In this document: positions 28,022 through 39,000 of the stretch, piece by piece
Position numbering within the stretch: the stretch's first letter is position 1
Layout of the letters: each line of letters opens with the position of its first letter
Assembly (NCBI GenBank): GCA_900469345.1
Contig: UBWZ01000016.1
Span: 1-64,000, forward strand
DNA: 64,000 nucleotides
Reading direction: 5' to 3'
From: Hyphomicrobiales bacterium
Lineage (GTDB): Bacteria > Pseudomonadota > Alphaproteobacteria > Rhizobiales > Rhizobiaceae
Made by a program: the position numbers and the translations under genes
The notes under the pieces: generated by a model
What the model was told of the DNA's origin: nothing
What the model saw: the letters and a program-made list of their open reading frames with translations, nothing else
Databases searched by the model: none

Positions 28022-30601
28022 ATGTCGGTAACAAAAAAGAGCCTGCGCGAGCAGGCCGGATCCAGCCGGAATGCGTCAACTGTTCCGGCCCTTAAACGTT
28101 TATCAGGTGCGTGGCGGCAGACACCGGCCAGAGTCCTGCGCCGGTTGAAGAGCCTCTGGCGCGCTGGTTTGTGCGGTACGGTGCTGTCTGGACCCGCGAC
28201 AGCGGCCTTCGCCCAGGACGGCGGAAGGGCTGCGATCAAATTGTTCTCGTCGACCGAAGTCGTCATCTCCTCGCTGGTAGTCGGCGCCCTTGGGGCGGCT
28301 CTGTTGTCGGCGATATGGCTGGTGCGCCAGCGCGGCAACATGCAGGCCGAAACGCTGGAAATGCGCACGGCGCTGTCGGACGCGCAGCAGCGTATCTCGA
28401 AATACGAAGCGCTGATCGCCGAGAAGAACCGGCGGATCGTGGTATGGGAAAGCGGACCATCCAAGCCGGAATTTCTGGGACAACTGCCTCCCGAAACCGG
28501 CGCCCCACAGCTCGATCGCGATTTTCTTGCCTTTGGCCGCTGGTTGCGTCCAAGTTCGGCGAGCGATCTTGAAAAGGCGATCGAGCTTTTGCGCAGTCGC
28601 GCTCGCAGCTTCGACATGGTTATCGAGACATCGCGCGACGAAATCCTCGAAGTGCAGGGCCGCGTTTCAGGCGGCAAGGCTTTCGTGCGGTTTATCGCGC
28701 TCAACAATCTGCGGGCGGAACTGGCCGAGCTCAAGATCGAGCGCGAACGCCTGACGCACTCAATCTCCCTGTTCCATTCGCTTCTCGATGCGATCGAGCA
28801 GCCGGTCTGGCGACGGGATGCAGGCGGCAAGCTCGCTTGGGTCAATCATGCCTATTGCGACGCGGTCGAATCGCAGACGCCTGAGAAGGCCGTCGAAGAG
28901 GGACGCGAGTTTCTCGGTACGATCGCCCGAGAGAAGATCAAGGTGCTCGCCACCCCAACCTCGCCCTTCCACGACCGGGTTTCGACCGTCGTGGCCGGCA
29001 ACCGCACGGTGTTCGACGTCGTCGACGTGGTGGTGCCGGCGGGATCGGCGGGCATGGCCGTGGATGTGTCGGAAGCAGAAGCCGTTCGCGAGGAACTGAA
29101 GCGCACGCTGAAGAGCCATGCCGAAACACTGGACCACCTGGCCACGCCGGTCGCCATCTTCGACGGCGAACGACGGCTCCAGTTCTACAACCAGGCCTTC
29201 GTGCAGCTCTGGGATCTTTCCCACCCGTTTCTGGAATCCCGGCCCGACAACAGCGAGCTGCTCGACAGGCTTCGCAGCAACGGCAAGCTGCCGGAAGAGC
29301 TCAGCTGGCGCAGCTGGAAGGAATCGGCGCTGTCCGTCTATCAGGCGCTCGACACCAAGACCGACACCTGGCACCTGCCGAACGGGCAGACGCTGCGCGT
29401 CATCGCCACGGCCCATCCGCAGGGCGGCGCGACATGGGTGTTCGAGAACCTGACGGAACAGGTGGATCTCGAAACCCGCTACAACACGCTCGTCAAGGTG
29501 CAGGGCGAAACCATCGACCATCTGTCGGAAGGCGTGGCGGTGTTCGGACCCGATGGCCGGATCCGCCTGTCCAACCCGGCCTTCCGGGCGATCTGGGGCA
29601 TTACGGCTGAGCAGGCAAAGCCGAGCACACATATCAAGGCGATCGAAGCGGCCTGCGCGCCCTCCTACGACAAGCAGGACGGATGGCGCCGGTTCGGCCA
29701 GATGCTCACCAATTTCGACGACGAACGGGCCTCACTGCAAGGCACGTTCGAGCTCTATTCGGGACTCGTTCTCGACTATGCCGTGACGCCGCTCCCCAAC
29801 GCCCAGACGATGTTCACCTTCGTCGACATGACGGCGAGCGCCCGGGCAGAGCGGGCGCTGAAGGAAAAGAACGATGCGTTGCAGAAGGCCGACGAAATCA
29901 AGAACGACTTCGTCCAGCACGTGTCCTACGAGCTTCGTTCGCCGCTGACCAACATCATCGGTTTCACCGATCTCTTGAAAACACCAGGGGTTGGCGCCCT
30001 CAGTGAGCGGCAGGCGGAGTATATAGACCATATCTCCACGTCGTCCTCCGTGCTCCTGACCATCGTCAACGACATCCTCGACCTGGCAACCGTCGATGCC
30101 GGCATCATGCAGCTCAACTACTCGGAAATGTCGGTGGACGACCTTCTCGACGACGTGGCGATGCAGATCGCCGACCGGTTGCACGAAAGCAATGTTACCC
30201 TCGAGATCACCGCTCCGCACGGGCTCGGCAACATTATCGCCGACCAGCAGAGGCTGAAGCAGATCCTGCTGAAGCTGTTGACCAATGCCACCAATTTCGC
30301 GCCGGAGGGTTCTTCGATCACGCTGACATGCCGGCGTGACAAGACGGACATCTTCTTCTCCGTCAGCGATCGCGGCCCCGGCATCCCCAAGGACATGCTG
30401 AAAACCGTGTTTGATCGCTTTTCGTCGAATTCGAGAGGAGGCAAGCGTAGCGGTGCAGGCCTCGGCCTTTCGATCGTCGAAAGCTTCGTCAACCTCCACC
30501 ATGGCGAGGTCAGCATCGACAGCCGTGCAGGGGGCGGAACGACCGTGACCTGCCGTATCCCAAGCGGTTCTCCGTCCGCTTCCATCGCCGCGGCAGAATG
30601 A
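28022..30601 (+). CDS. divL: DivL-type tyrosine pseudokinase, PAS sensor
   Basis: DivL is an atypical histidine-kinase-like protein that links cell polarity and DivK to the CckA-CtrA phosphorelay in alphaproteobacteria. This 859-residue copy has a hydrophobic N-terminus with a membrane segment near 80-102, a coiled region, several PAS-like segments between about 250 and 600, and a kinase core. The decisive feature is Y636 in HVSYELRSPLTNI, where a kinase would have histidine. The ATPase-like domain keeps NATNFAPEG, DRGPGIP and GAGLGLSIVES. ATG at 28022 follows GGAGA; ATG at 27974 would add 16 residues. Its stop overlaps tsaE by four bases. Confidence 0.9.
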   Translation: MSVTKKSLREQAGSSRNASTVPALKRLSGAWRQTPARVLRRLKSLWRAGLCGTVLSGPATAAFAQDGGRAAIKLFSSTEVVISSLVVGALGAALLSAIWLVRQRGNMQAETLEMRTALSDAQQRISKYEALIAEKNRRIVVWESGPSKPEFLGQLPPETGAPQLDRDFLAFGRWLRPSSASDLEKAIELLRSRARSFDMVIETSRDEILEVQGRVSGGKAFVRFIALNNLRAELAELKIERERLTHSISLFHSLLDAIEQPVWRRDAGGKLAWVNHAYCDAVESQTPEKAVEEGREFLGTIAREKIKVLATPTSPFHDRVSTVVAGNRTVFDVVDVVVPAGSAGMAVDVSEAEAVREELKRTLKSHAETLDHLATPVAIFDGERRLQFYNQAFVQLWDLSHPFLESRPDNSELLDRLRSNGKLPEELSWRSWKESALSVYQALDTKTDTWHLPNGQTLRVIATAHPQGGATWVFENLTEQVDLETRYNTLVKVQGETIDHLSEGVAVFGPDGRIRLSNPAFRAIWGITAEQAKPSTHIKAIEAACAPSYDKQDGWRRFGQMLTNFDDERASLQGTFELYSGLVLDYAVTPLPNAQTMFTFVDMTASARAERALKEKNDALQKADEIKNDFVQHVSYELRSPLTNIIGFTDLLKTPGVGALSERQAEYIDHISTSSSVLLTIVNDILDLATVDAGIMQLNYSEMSVDDLLDDVAMQIADRLHESNVTLEITAPHGLGNIIADQQRLKQILLKLLTNATNFAPEGSSITLTCRRDKTDIFFSVSDRGPGIPKDMLKTVFDRFSSNSRGGKRSGAGLGLSIVESFVNLHHGEVSIDSRAGGGTTVTCRIPSGSPSASIAAAE

Positions 30602-32112
30602 ACAGCGCTCCGACCCTGCGTCTCGGGCTGGCCACCGAAGCGGCCAGCATGCAGCTTGGTGAAGACCTGGCCCTTGCGCTCAAAGTGGGCGATTGTCTGG
30701 CCCTTTCAGGCGATCTGGGCGCGGGAAAATCAACGATAGCGCGTTCGCTGCTCCGGGCGATGGCAGACGACTCGGATCTCGAAGTGCCGAGCCCGACCTT
30801 TACGCTCGTCCAGAGTTACGAGCTTCGCATTCCCATCGCGCATTTCGATCTCTACCGGCTCGGCGACGCGTCCGAGCTGGACGAGCTTGGGCTCGATGAG
30901 GCGCTGAGCGCCGGTATCGCTCTCGTGGAATGGCCGGAGATGGCGCAGGAGCTGCTTCCACCAGACCGGATCAGGGTGCATCTGGCGCAGGACGGCGCCG
31001 GTCGCACTGCCGAGATCGAGGCACCGGAGACGCAGATGAAGCGGATCCGCCGTGTTCTGGCGATCCGCGCCTTTCTCGATACACACGGATACGGCGGCGC
31101 GCAGCGCCGTTTCTTGACTGGCGATGCCTCGATCCGTGCCTACGAACGGGTAATGCCGTCAGCCGGATCGACCGTGATCCTGATGGACTGGCCGAAGATG
31201 CCGGATGGGCCTCCGGTTTTGGACGGCAAGCCCTATCCCAAGGTGGCGCATCTTGCTGAAGACGCTTACCCCTTCGTGGCGATAGCCCGCTACCTGCGCG
31301 GCATCGGTCTTTGTGCGCCGGAGGTTCTGCAAGTCGACTATGACCAGGGCATCCTGCTGATCGAAGACCTCGGTTCAGAGGGCGTGCTCGACGACGACGG
31401 ACATCCCATCCCCGAGCGCTACCTTGCCGCTGTCGCGTGCCTCGCCCGTCTGCACAGCAAGCCTGTGCAGCAGGACATCTCCGTCGGTGCGGGCATCGTG
31501 CATCACGTTCCCGAGTTCGATCCGACGGCGATCAAGATGGAAGCCCGGCTGTTGCTGGACTGGTATCTCCCGTGGTTCCGCGGCACGCCGGCAACCGAAG
31601 ACGAGCGTCAGGATTATCTCGCCACCTGGGACCGGCTGATCACCGATCACCTCTCCGGAGCCGAGAGACATCTTCTGCTTCGCGATCTCCATTCGCCCAA
31701 TATCATCTGGCGGCCGGAGGCAGCCGGCCTGAGCCGCGTCGGCCTCATCGATTTCCAGGATTCGATGATCGGGCCGACCGCCTACGACCTCGCCTCGCTT
31801 GTGCAGGACGCCCGCGTCGACGTGCCAGAGGCACTTTCCCAGCAGATGATGGCAGATTACCTGGCGCTGCGACATGCATCGGGCACCTTCGACGAGGCAG
31901 CGTTTCTCAAGTCCTGGTCGATCATGGCAGCGCAGCGTAACTGCAAGCTTGCCGGGCTCTGGGTTCGGCTGAAGCAAAGGGACGGCAAGCCCGGTTATAT
32001 GAAGCACATGCCGAGGACGCTGCGCCACCTTTCCACAGCTCTGCGGCATCCAGCCCTCCTTCCCTTGCGCGAATGGTGTCATAGATCCGGGATAGAGCTT
32101 CCCGAATCATAG
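30598..32112 (+). CDS. tsaE: TsaE fused to AmgK-like sugar kinase
   Basis: This 504-residue protein joins two enzymes. Residues 1 to about 155 are TsaE, the ATPase of the tRNA t6A37 synthesis complex: P-loop GDLGAGKST near 38-46, VPSPTFTLVQSYE and HFDLYRLGDASELDELGLDE. The rest is an aminoglycoside-phosphotransferase-fold kinase like AmgK, which phosphorylates MurNAc or GlcNAc at C1: catalytic LLRDLHSPNIIW, metal-binding GLIDFQDSMIGPTAYDLASL. The frame is continuous, so the fusion is real; it is common in Rhizobiales. A MurU-like uridylyltransferase follows 12 bases later, supporting a peptidoglycan recycling role for the second half. Confidence 0.9.
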   Translation: MNSAPTLRLGLATEAASMQLGEDLALALKVGDCLALSGDLGAGKSTIARSLLRAMADDSDLEVPSPTFTLVQSYELRIPIAHFDLYRLGDASELDELGLDEALSAGIALVEWPEMAQELLPPDRIRVHLAQDGAGRTAEIEAPETQMKRIRRVLAIRAFLDTHGYGGAQRRFLTGDASIRAYERVMPSAGSTVILMDWPKMPDGPPVLDGKPYPKVAHLAEDAYPFVAIARYLRGIGLCAPEVLQVDYDQGILLIEDLGSEGVLDDDGHPIPERYLAAVACLARLHSKPVQQDISVGAGIVHHVPEFDPTAIKMEARLLLDWYLPWFRGTPATEDERQDYLATWDRLITDHLSGAERHLLLRDLHSPNIIWRPEAAGLSRVGLIDFQDSMIGPTAYDLASLVQDARVDVPEALSQQMMADYLALRHASGTFDEAAFLKSWSIMAAQRNCKLAGLWVRLKQRDGKPGYMKHMPRTLRHLSTALRHPALLPLREWCHRSGIELPES

Positions 32113-32124
32113 ACACGGTTTGCT

Positions 32125-32856
32125 ATGCCCATTGAACAGGCCATGGTGCTCGCCGCAGGGCTCGGCACGCGACTGCGACCTCTGACCGACAGAATGCCGA
32201 AACCGCTCGTGCCGGTCTGCGGCAAGGCAATGATCGACTATGGCCTCGACGCGCTGGCCGATGCCGGCGTGCGTCGATCAGTCGTCAACGTCCACCACTT
32301 CGCCGACCAGATGGAAGCGCATCTGCAGTCCTACCCGCGGCTGGAGATCGTCATTTCCGACGAGCGCACGCTTCTCCTGAACTCCGGTGGCGGGCTTGCC
32401 AAGGGGCTGAAGCTGCTTCCCGCCGCTCCGACCCTGGTCATGAATGCGGACCTCTTCTGGGTGGGCGAGACGCCGGGCGAGGGAACCAACCTGCAGCGCC
32501 TGGCCGATTTCTTCGATGCCACGACAATGGACATGGCAATGCTGTGCGTGCCCCTCAACCGTACCACCGGGCACAATGGCAAGAAGGATTTCAACCTTTC
32601 GCCTGACGGCAGACTCAGCCGCTACCGCGAGGGAGACACGGCGCCCGTCATCTATGCGGGTGCGCTGGTCCTGCATTCCAGCCTTCTCGACCAGGCCCCG
32701 GCCGAACCCTTCAACCTCAACGTCTACTTCGACAAAGCAATCTCTGCCGGACGGCTGTTCGGCATGGTGATGGACGGTCAGTGGATCACTGTCGGCACGC
32801 CCGAAGCATTGCCCGCGGCCGAGGAGGTCGTCCGCAAGCATGGCGGGGGGATCTGA
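32125..32856 (+). CDS. murU: MurU-like sugar-1-phosphate nucleotidyltransferase
   Basis: This 243-residue protein is a nucleotidyltransferase of the RmlA/GlmU-N family. The signature AAGLGTRLRPLTDRMPKPLVPV at 10-31 binds the nucleotide, with VNADLFW-type metal site as MNADLFW and a C-terminal GQWITVGTPEAL. MurU makes UDP-MurNAc from MurNAc-1-phosphate, bypassing MurA and fosfomycin. The call rests on its position right after the AmgK-like domain; by sequence alone a mannose-1-phosphate guanylyltransferase would also fit, and databases often use that name. addB follows after three bases. Confidence 0.78.
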   Translation: MPIEQAMVLAAGLGTRLRPLTDRMPKPLVPVCGKAMIDYGLDALADAGVRRSVVNVHHFADQMEAHLQSYPRLEIVISDERTLLLNSGGGLAKGLKLLPAAPTLVMNADLFWVGETPGEGTNLQRLADFFDATTMDMAMLCVPLNRTTGHNGKKDFNLSPDGRLSRYREGDTAPVIYAGALVLHSSLLDQAPAEPFNLNVYFDKAISAGRLFGMVMDGQWITVGTPEALPAAEEVVRKHGGGI

Positions 32857-32859
32857 TCC

Positions 32860-35800
32860 ATGGTGCAGGATCGCAAGCGCGTCTTCTCCATCCCGCCATC
32901 GGCGCCTTTCCTCAAGACTGTGGCTGCTGCTCTTTGCGATGGCGCGCTCAGCGACACCTTCCGCTACGACCCGGCCGATCCGCTTTCGCTCGCAGATGTG
33001 ACCATCTACGTCCCGACCCGGCGCTCGGCACGCGTGTTGCGATCGGAGTTCGTCGATCGCCTCGGCGGACGGGCTGCAATCCTGCCGACCATCCGACCGC
33101 TTGGGGAAACCGACGACGATAGCGGCTTCTTCGATCTGGTCGCACCCGAGGAGGCCGACCTCGCACTGCCGATCGGCGGTACGGCGCGGTTGCTCGAGCT
33201 CGGGCAGTTGATCCTCGCCTGGCGCAACCAGTTGCCCAAGATCGTTCTCGACATCCATTCCGATTCGCCGCTGATCGCCCCCGCCAGCCCGGCCGATGCC
33301 GTCTGGCTGGCGCGGGCGCTTGCGGAACTGATCGATTCTGTCGAGACGGAAGAACGGGATTGGTCCGATCTCGGCAGGCTGGACACCGGGCAACACGCCC
33401 TGTGGTGGCAGCTGACCGCCGAATTCCTGTCGATTGCCAGCGCATTCTGGCCGGCGCGGCTGGAAGAGCTGCGCCGATCATCGCCTGCACTCCATCAGGC
33501 GATGATTCTGCGAGGCGAAGCTCGGCGCATCACCACGAGGGACCACCGCGGGCCGGTGATCGTCGCCGGTTCGACAGGCTCGGTGCCGGCAGCCGCCGAC
33601 CTTATCGCCGCCATCGCCGCTCTGCCCAACGGGGCTGTCGTGCTTCCGGGCCTAGATCTTGGCATGGCTCCGGATCAATGGGCTGCGGTCGGCGAGGAGC
33701 GTGCCGACGGGAGCCCTGACTCCTCCGGTCGCAGCCATCCGCAATTCGGCCTGTTCCGGCTCCTGAAGAAGATCGGCATTTCCCGCGACGAGGTGGACGT
33801 TCTCGGCGATGTCCCGACTGACCTCGGCTTTCGGGCAGAGGCTCTGTCCCAGGCGCTGGTTCCGGCCAAGGCAACGGACAGCTGGAACAGCTGGCGCGAC
33901 AAAGCCGATGCCGGACGACTTTCAGAGGCCTTTGCCGATGTCGCGCTGATCGAGGCGGCCAACGAGCGGGAGGAAGCCGTCGCGATCGCCATCGCCCTTC
34001 GTCTCGCCCTGGAAAAGCCCGGCCAGCACGGCGGCGAAAGTCAGGCCGCCCTGATCACGCCCGACCGGGCGCTTGCCCGCCGCGTCACTGCCGAGCTTTC
34101 CCGCTTCGGCGTCATTGCAGACGATTCGGCCGGTGCGCCGCTTTCCGGTACGCCGCAGGGTACGCTCGTGCAGCTTCTGCTGGAGGCGACACTTCGGCCC
34201 GGAGATCCGGTCGCGATTGTCGGTCTCATCAAACATTCGCTGCTGCGCCTCGGCCAGAGTTACTCCGAGGTGCTGCCAGCCGTAGAGGCGCTCGAGCTGC
34301 TCGCGCTCCGGGGCGGCACCGGGGACATGGATATTTCCGCGCTTGCACCACTGCTGGAAAAGCAATTGCTGCAGCAGCGCGACGACCGGCATCCGCCGCC
34401 TTGGCGACTCTCTCTCACCGATGGCTCTGCCAACCTGGCTCGGGATATGGCCTTCAGACTGCAACAGGCCGTCGAACCCCTCGCCTCGGCGCTGGTCGCC
34501 CGCCGGCCGGACGGCCGTGGCCTGACCGCGAAGCTGAAGCTTTCGGACTGGGCCGAACGCACGGGGCGCGCACTGGAAGCCCTCTGCCGGGACGAGAACG
34601 GCAGCCTAGCCACGCTCTGGACCGGGGAAGCCGGCGAAAAGCTGGCGACGATGCTATCCGAGGTGATCTCGACGGATGGGCAGATGGAGGCCGACGGTCC
34701 ACAATGGATCGATATCGTGATGGCACTGACCACGAGCGAGGCCGTCAAGCCGCGTTCGCTCAGCCATCCGCGCGTGTTCATCTTCGGCACGCTTGAAGCC
34801 AGACTCCAGAGCGTCGATACGATGATCCTCGGCGGCCTCAACGAAGGGTCGTGGCCGGGACAGACCATCAACAATCCTTTCCTGTCCCGCACCATGAAGA
34901 CCGAAATGGGTCTCGAGCCGCCGGAACGGCGCATCGGTCAGCTTGCGCATGATTTCCAGATGGCCTGCGGCACGCGGCATCTGATCCTGTCGCGTGCCCT
35001 GCGACAAGGGTCGACGCCGACGGTCGCCTCGCGTTGGCTGCAGCGACTGATTGCGCTCGGCGGCAAGGGGCTGGCGGACGCCCTGCGAGCTCGCGGCCAG
35101 GAGTACCGACACTGGGCACGGGAGATCGATGCGGGCGAAAACCAGGCTCCCGCCAGACGACCGGCGCCGAAGCCACCGGCCGAACTGCAGCCCAGGAGCT
35201 ATTCCTTCAGCGAAGTGGGACGCCTGCGCCGCGATCCCTATTCCATCTATGCCCGTCGCATCCTGAAGCTTGCTCCCCTCCATCCCTTCAACCAGGATCC
35301 CGGGGCGTCCGAACGCGGAACGCTCTATCATGCGATCATCGAGCGCTATACATCCAAGGGGCATGTCCCCGGTTCGCCTGCGGCAAGGGCCGCCATGGAG
35401 ACGATCGCCAACGATCTTTTCGACAAGGAAAACTTGCCTCCCCATATCGACCGGGTCTGGCGCCCCCGCTTTCTGCAGGTGGGGCGTGCCTTCCTGGACT
35501 GGGAACGCGAGCGGGCGCCCGATATCCGCCAGACATTCACGGAAGTCGGGGCGGGCTTTGACGTGGAGGCCGCCGGCATCCGCGTCACAGGCATTGCCGA
35601 CCGCATCGACATGAAGGGTACGGGCCGTGCGGACATCATCGACTACAAGACGGGACTTAACCCATCCGTATCGCAGGCACGCTCGCTTCTCGACCCGCAG
35701 TTGGCTCTCGAAGCCGCGGCGCTGAAGGCAGGCGCCTTCCGCAAGATTGGCGCATTGACGCCGGACGACCTGCTTTACGTGCGGCTGCGGCCGGGAGACC

Positions 35801-36060
35801 GGTTCAAGGCGGAACCGGTCAACAACGAGAATGCGAGCGCCAACGCCAAGCGACAGCCGAAATCGGCACTCAACCTGGCGCAGGATTCGATCGAGCAACT
35901 AACCCGTTTCGTCGTTGCGCTGCGACAAAACGAGGCCGGCTTTGCCTCTCGCCTGGTGCCGATGATGCAAAGCGATTTCGGTGGCGAGTTCGACCATCTG
36001 GCACGGGTGGCCGAATGGTCGACGGCCGACGACGAAGGTGAGGCCGAAACGGATGAGTGA
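32860..36060 (+). CDS. addB: Double-strand break repair protein AddB
   Basis: AddB is one subunit of AddAB, the alphaproteobacterial counterpart of RecBCD that resects double-strand breaks for RecA. The 1066-residue protein has a degenerate helicase-like N-terminal part and a C-terminal RecB-type nuclease domain whose active-site motif DIIDYK lies at 925-930. YSFSEVGRLRRDPYSIYARRIL and ERGTLYHAIIERY are family signatures. It overlaps addA by eight bases, and begins three bases after murU, so expression is probably coupled across divL-tsaE-murU-addBA. Confidence 0.95.
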   Translation: MVQDRKRVFSIPPSAPFLKTVAAALCDGALSDTFRYDPADPLSLADVTIYVPTRRSARVLRSEFVDRLGGRAAILPTIRPLGETDDDSGFFDLVAPEEADLALPIGGTARLLELGQLILAWRNQLPKIVLDIHSDSPLIAPASPADAVWLARALAELIDSVETEERDWSDLGRLDTGQHALWWQLTAEFLSIASAFWPARLEELRRSSPALHQAMILRGEARRITTRDHRGPVIVAGSTGSVPAAADLIAAIAALPNGAVVLPGLDLGMAPDQWAAVGEERADGSPDSSGRSHPQFGLFRLLKKIGISRDEVDVLGDVPTDLGFRAEALSQALVPAKATDSWNSWRDKADAGRLSEAFADVALIEAANEREEAVAIAIALRLALEKPGQHGGESQAALITPDRALARRVTAELSRFGVIADDSAGAPLSGTPQGTLVQLLLEATLRPGDPVAIVGLIKHSLLRLGQSYSEVLPAVEALELLALRGGTGDMDISALAPLLEKQLLQQRDDRHPPPWRLSLTDGSANLARDMAFRLQQAVEPLASALVARRPDGRGLTAKLKLSDWAERTGRALEALCRDENGSLATLWTGEAGEKLATMLSEVISTDGQMEADGPQWIDIVMALTTSEAVKPRSLSHPRVFIFGTLEARLQSVDTMILGGLNEGSWPGQTINNPFLSRTMKTEMGLEPPERRIGQLAHDFQMACGTRHLILSRALRQGSTPTVASRWLQRLIALGGKGLADALRARGQEYRHWAREIDAGENQAPARRPAPKPPAELQPRSYSFSEVGRLRRDPYSIYARRILKLAPLHPFNQDPGASERGTLYHAIIERYTSKGHVPGSPAARAAMETIANDLFDKENLPPHIDRVWRPRFLQVGRAFLDWERERAPDIRQTFTEVGAGFDVEAAGIRVTGIADRIDMKGTGRADIIDYKTGLNPSVSQARSLLDPQLALEAAALKAGAFRKIGALTPDDLLYVRLRPGDRFKAEPVNNENASANAKRQPKSALNLAQDSIEQLTRFVVALRQNEAGFASRLVPMMQSDFGGEFDHLARVAEWSTADDEGEAETDE

Positions 36061-39000
36061 TCTCCTTCCCGAAGGCGACGATCCGGCGCATTGGATCGAC
36101 TGGACCACCGTCCAGCAGGCGCGCGCGTCTGATCCCGAAAGCTCAGCCTGGGTTTCGGCCAATGCCGGCTCCGGAAAGACGCATGTGCTAACCCAGAGGG
36201 TCATCCGGTTGCTTCTCTCCGGATGTCGTCCCTCCGCCATCCTTTGCCTGACCTACACCAAGGCCGCAGCCTCCGAGATGTCCAATCGAGTGTTCCAGCG
36301 GCTCTCGGAATGGACGATGCTGAGCGACGATGTTCTGAGGCAGCGGATCGCGAGCATCGAGGGTCGTGAGCCGGATTCGGCGAAACTTGCAGAAGCCCGG
36401 CGTTTGTTCGCGAAGGCACTTGAGACGCCGGGCGGCCTGAAGATCCAGACCATCCACGCGTTCTGCGAAGCCTTGCTCCACCAATTTCCTCTCGAAGCGA
36501 ATGTCGCCGGGCATTTTTCCGTGCTCGACGATCGCGCCGCGTCCGCTCTTCTCGCCGAAGCGCGCCGTTCTCTCCTCACGGCGACCTCCGCCGAGGAGGA
36601 TCCGGAACTTGCCGAGGCCTTCGCGCATGTGCTCGACCTCGGCGACGAATTCGGCCTTGAGACCCTACTTTCCGACATCATCTCCAACCGGACGGCAATC
36701 ACGCGGTTCGTCGAGCGTGCGGTACACCAAGGCGGGGTGAATGTCGCGCTCAAGCAGACCTTCGGGCTCGCGCCCGCCGACACGGAAGAGAGCATTGCCG
36801 GTGCATACTGGCCGCTTCCGGTCCTATCCGGGTTGACCCTCGATCTCTACCTTGCGCTCGCGGACCAGAAGGGCGGCTCCAAGGTGGCGGAGGTAGCCTA
36901 TGGCTTGCGCGTGGTCATGAAGGAGCCCGACATCCTCAAGCGTGTCCAGCACCTCGATGCCATCTTCCTTACCCGGGAAGGCAAGCCGAAGGCGGACACT
37001 TCGCTGATCGCAAAAGCCATGATCGCGGCCGCGCCAGAGCTCTCCGAGGCGATCGCGTCTGCACGCGCCCATGTGGTGGAGCAGCGTGACCGGCTGCGGC
37101 TGATCCGGATGTTCACCGCGACCAAGGCGGCGCTGACACTCGCTCGGCGTCTCCATCAGGATTACGAGGATCTGAAGAAGCAACGCAGCCTACTCGACTT
37201 CGAGGATCTGATCTCCCGGACGGCAGAGCTCCTGACGCGACAGGGGATCGGCGGCTGGGTGCATTACAAGCTCGACCAAGGGATCGATCACATCCTGGTG
37301 GACGAGGCGCAGGATACGAGCCCGATCCAGTGGACGGTGATCAAATCGCTGGCAGAGGATTTCTTCTCCGGCAACAGTGCCCGGGAAACGCGTCGCACGA
37401 TCTTTGCCGTCGGCGACGAAAAGCAGTCGATCTATTCGTTCCAGGGAGCCCGGCCGGAGCGGTTTGCAGAAGAGCGCAGCGAGACGCAAAAGCAGGTGAC
37501 CGCGAGCGGCCAGGGCTTTCATCCCGTCCGCCTGCCTCTTTCCTTCCGATCGACTGCGGATGTGCTCGCCGCTGTCGATCAGGTTTTCTCTATGGAGGAC
37601 AATGCCCGAGGTCTGAGCGCAGGGGGCGAGCCGGTCGAACACCGCTCCAATCGGCTTGGACATCCCGGCGAGGTCGACCTGTGGGATGTCATCGTGCCGG
37701 AGGTAAGCGAACAGGCGGAGGACTGGACTGCACCGTTCGATTCTACGCCGGACAAGGCGCCCTCGGCAATTCTGGCGGGGCGGATCGCCACCCGCGTGTC
37801 AGAAATGGTGGGCAAGGAAACGATCATCGACAAGGGCGTCGAACGGTTGATCGAGGCGGGCGACATTCTGGTGCTGGTGCGCAAGCGCGACGCCTTCGTC
37901 AACGCATTGACCCGGGCCCTGAAGCGCCGCGACAACATCCCGGTCGCCGGTGCGGACCGACTGCGGCTGACCAGCCATATCGCCGTGCAGGATCTTCTGG
38001 CGCTGGGTCGATTTCTGCTTCTGCCACGGGACGACCTGTCGCTCGCGGCCGTGCTCAAGAGCCCGCTGTTCAATCTCACCGAAGAGGACGTTTTCGAGGC
38101 GACAGCGCTGCGTCCCGAGGAGACCAGTGCGTGGGACCATCTCAACGATCTCGCTACCGAGCATCCCTTGCGGTTCCACGCAGCCGTCAATCAGCTCCAC
38201 CACCTGTTGTCTCTATCCCGCCAGACCAGCCCGCACGACCTGTTTGCCCGTCTCCTCGGCGAGCAAGGCGGGAGGCGACGTTTCCTGGGGCGGCTCGGTA
38301 CCGAGGCCGGTGATATTCTCGACGAATTCCTGACCTTTGCACTCGACCACGAAACGCATGGACTTCCCGGGCTACAGGCGTTCATTTCCACGTTGGAGAT
38401 CGAATCCCCGGAGGTGAAACGCGAGCAGGATTCCGGCCGCAACGAAGTCCGGATCATGACGGTGCATGCCTCGAAGGGCCTGGAGGCACCGGTTGTCTTT
38501 CTCGTCGACAGCGGATCCAAGGCTTTCATCTCGACCCATATCCCGAAGCTGCGCCGGTTGCAGATTGCCGGGGTGGAAGTGCCAGCCTGGGTACCGGGCA
38601 AGATGCTTTCCAATGCGCTGACGGCGGAGGACGACCAGCGCCTGAAGACGCTGACCGAGGAAGAGTATCGCCGTCTTCTCTATGTCGGCATGACCCGCGC
38701 CGCTGATCGGCTGATCGTCTGCGGCTACCGTGGCAAGGTTGAGAACATCGGCACATGGCAGGGCATGATCTCGTCAGCACTGTCTGCGCATGCCTATCAC
38801 TGCCAGCCGGCGGAGTTCCAAGGCCCTGACGATGGCTGGAAGGGCTTCCGGTGGCGATTGCCCGCCGCGCCGGGCCAGACTGTCCGGAAGGAAGCCGCGA
38901 TCGAGGCGTTCTCCACCCTGCCTTCTTTGCCACAAGCTCTGTCGCGTCCGCTGCCGGCCCCGGCTCCCCTGCCCCGACCGCTCAGCCCGTCGGGTGCCGG

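Noticed and set aside
30598-32112. Two genes wrongly joined by a sequencing error
   Set aside because: The TsaE and kinase parts lie in one frame with a sensible linker, and such fusions are familiar in Rhizobiales.
34654-35898. Open frame of 414 codons on the minus strand
   Set aside because: It is antisense to addB without domain or start site.
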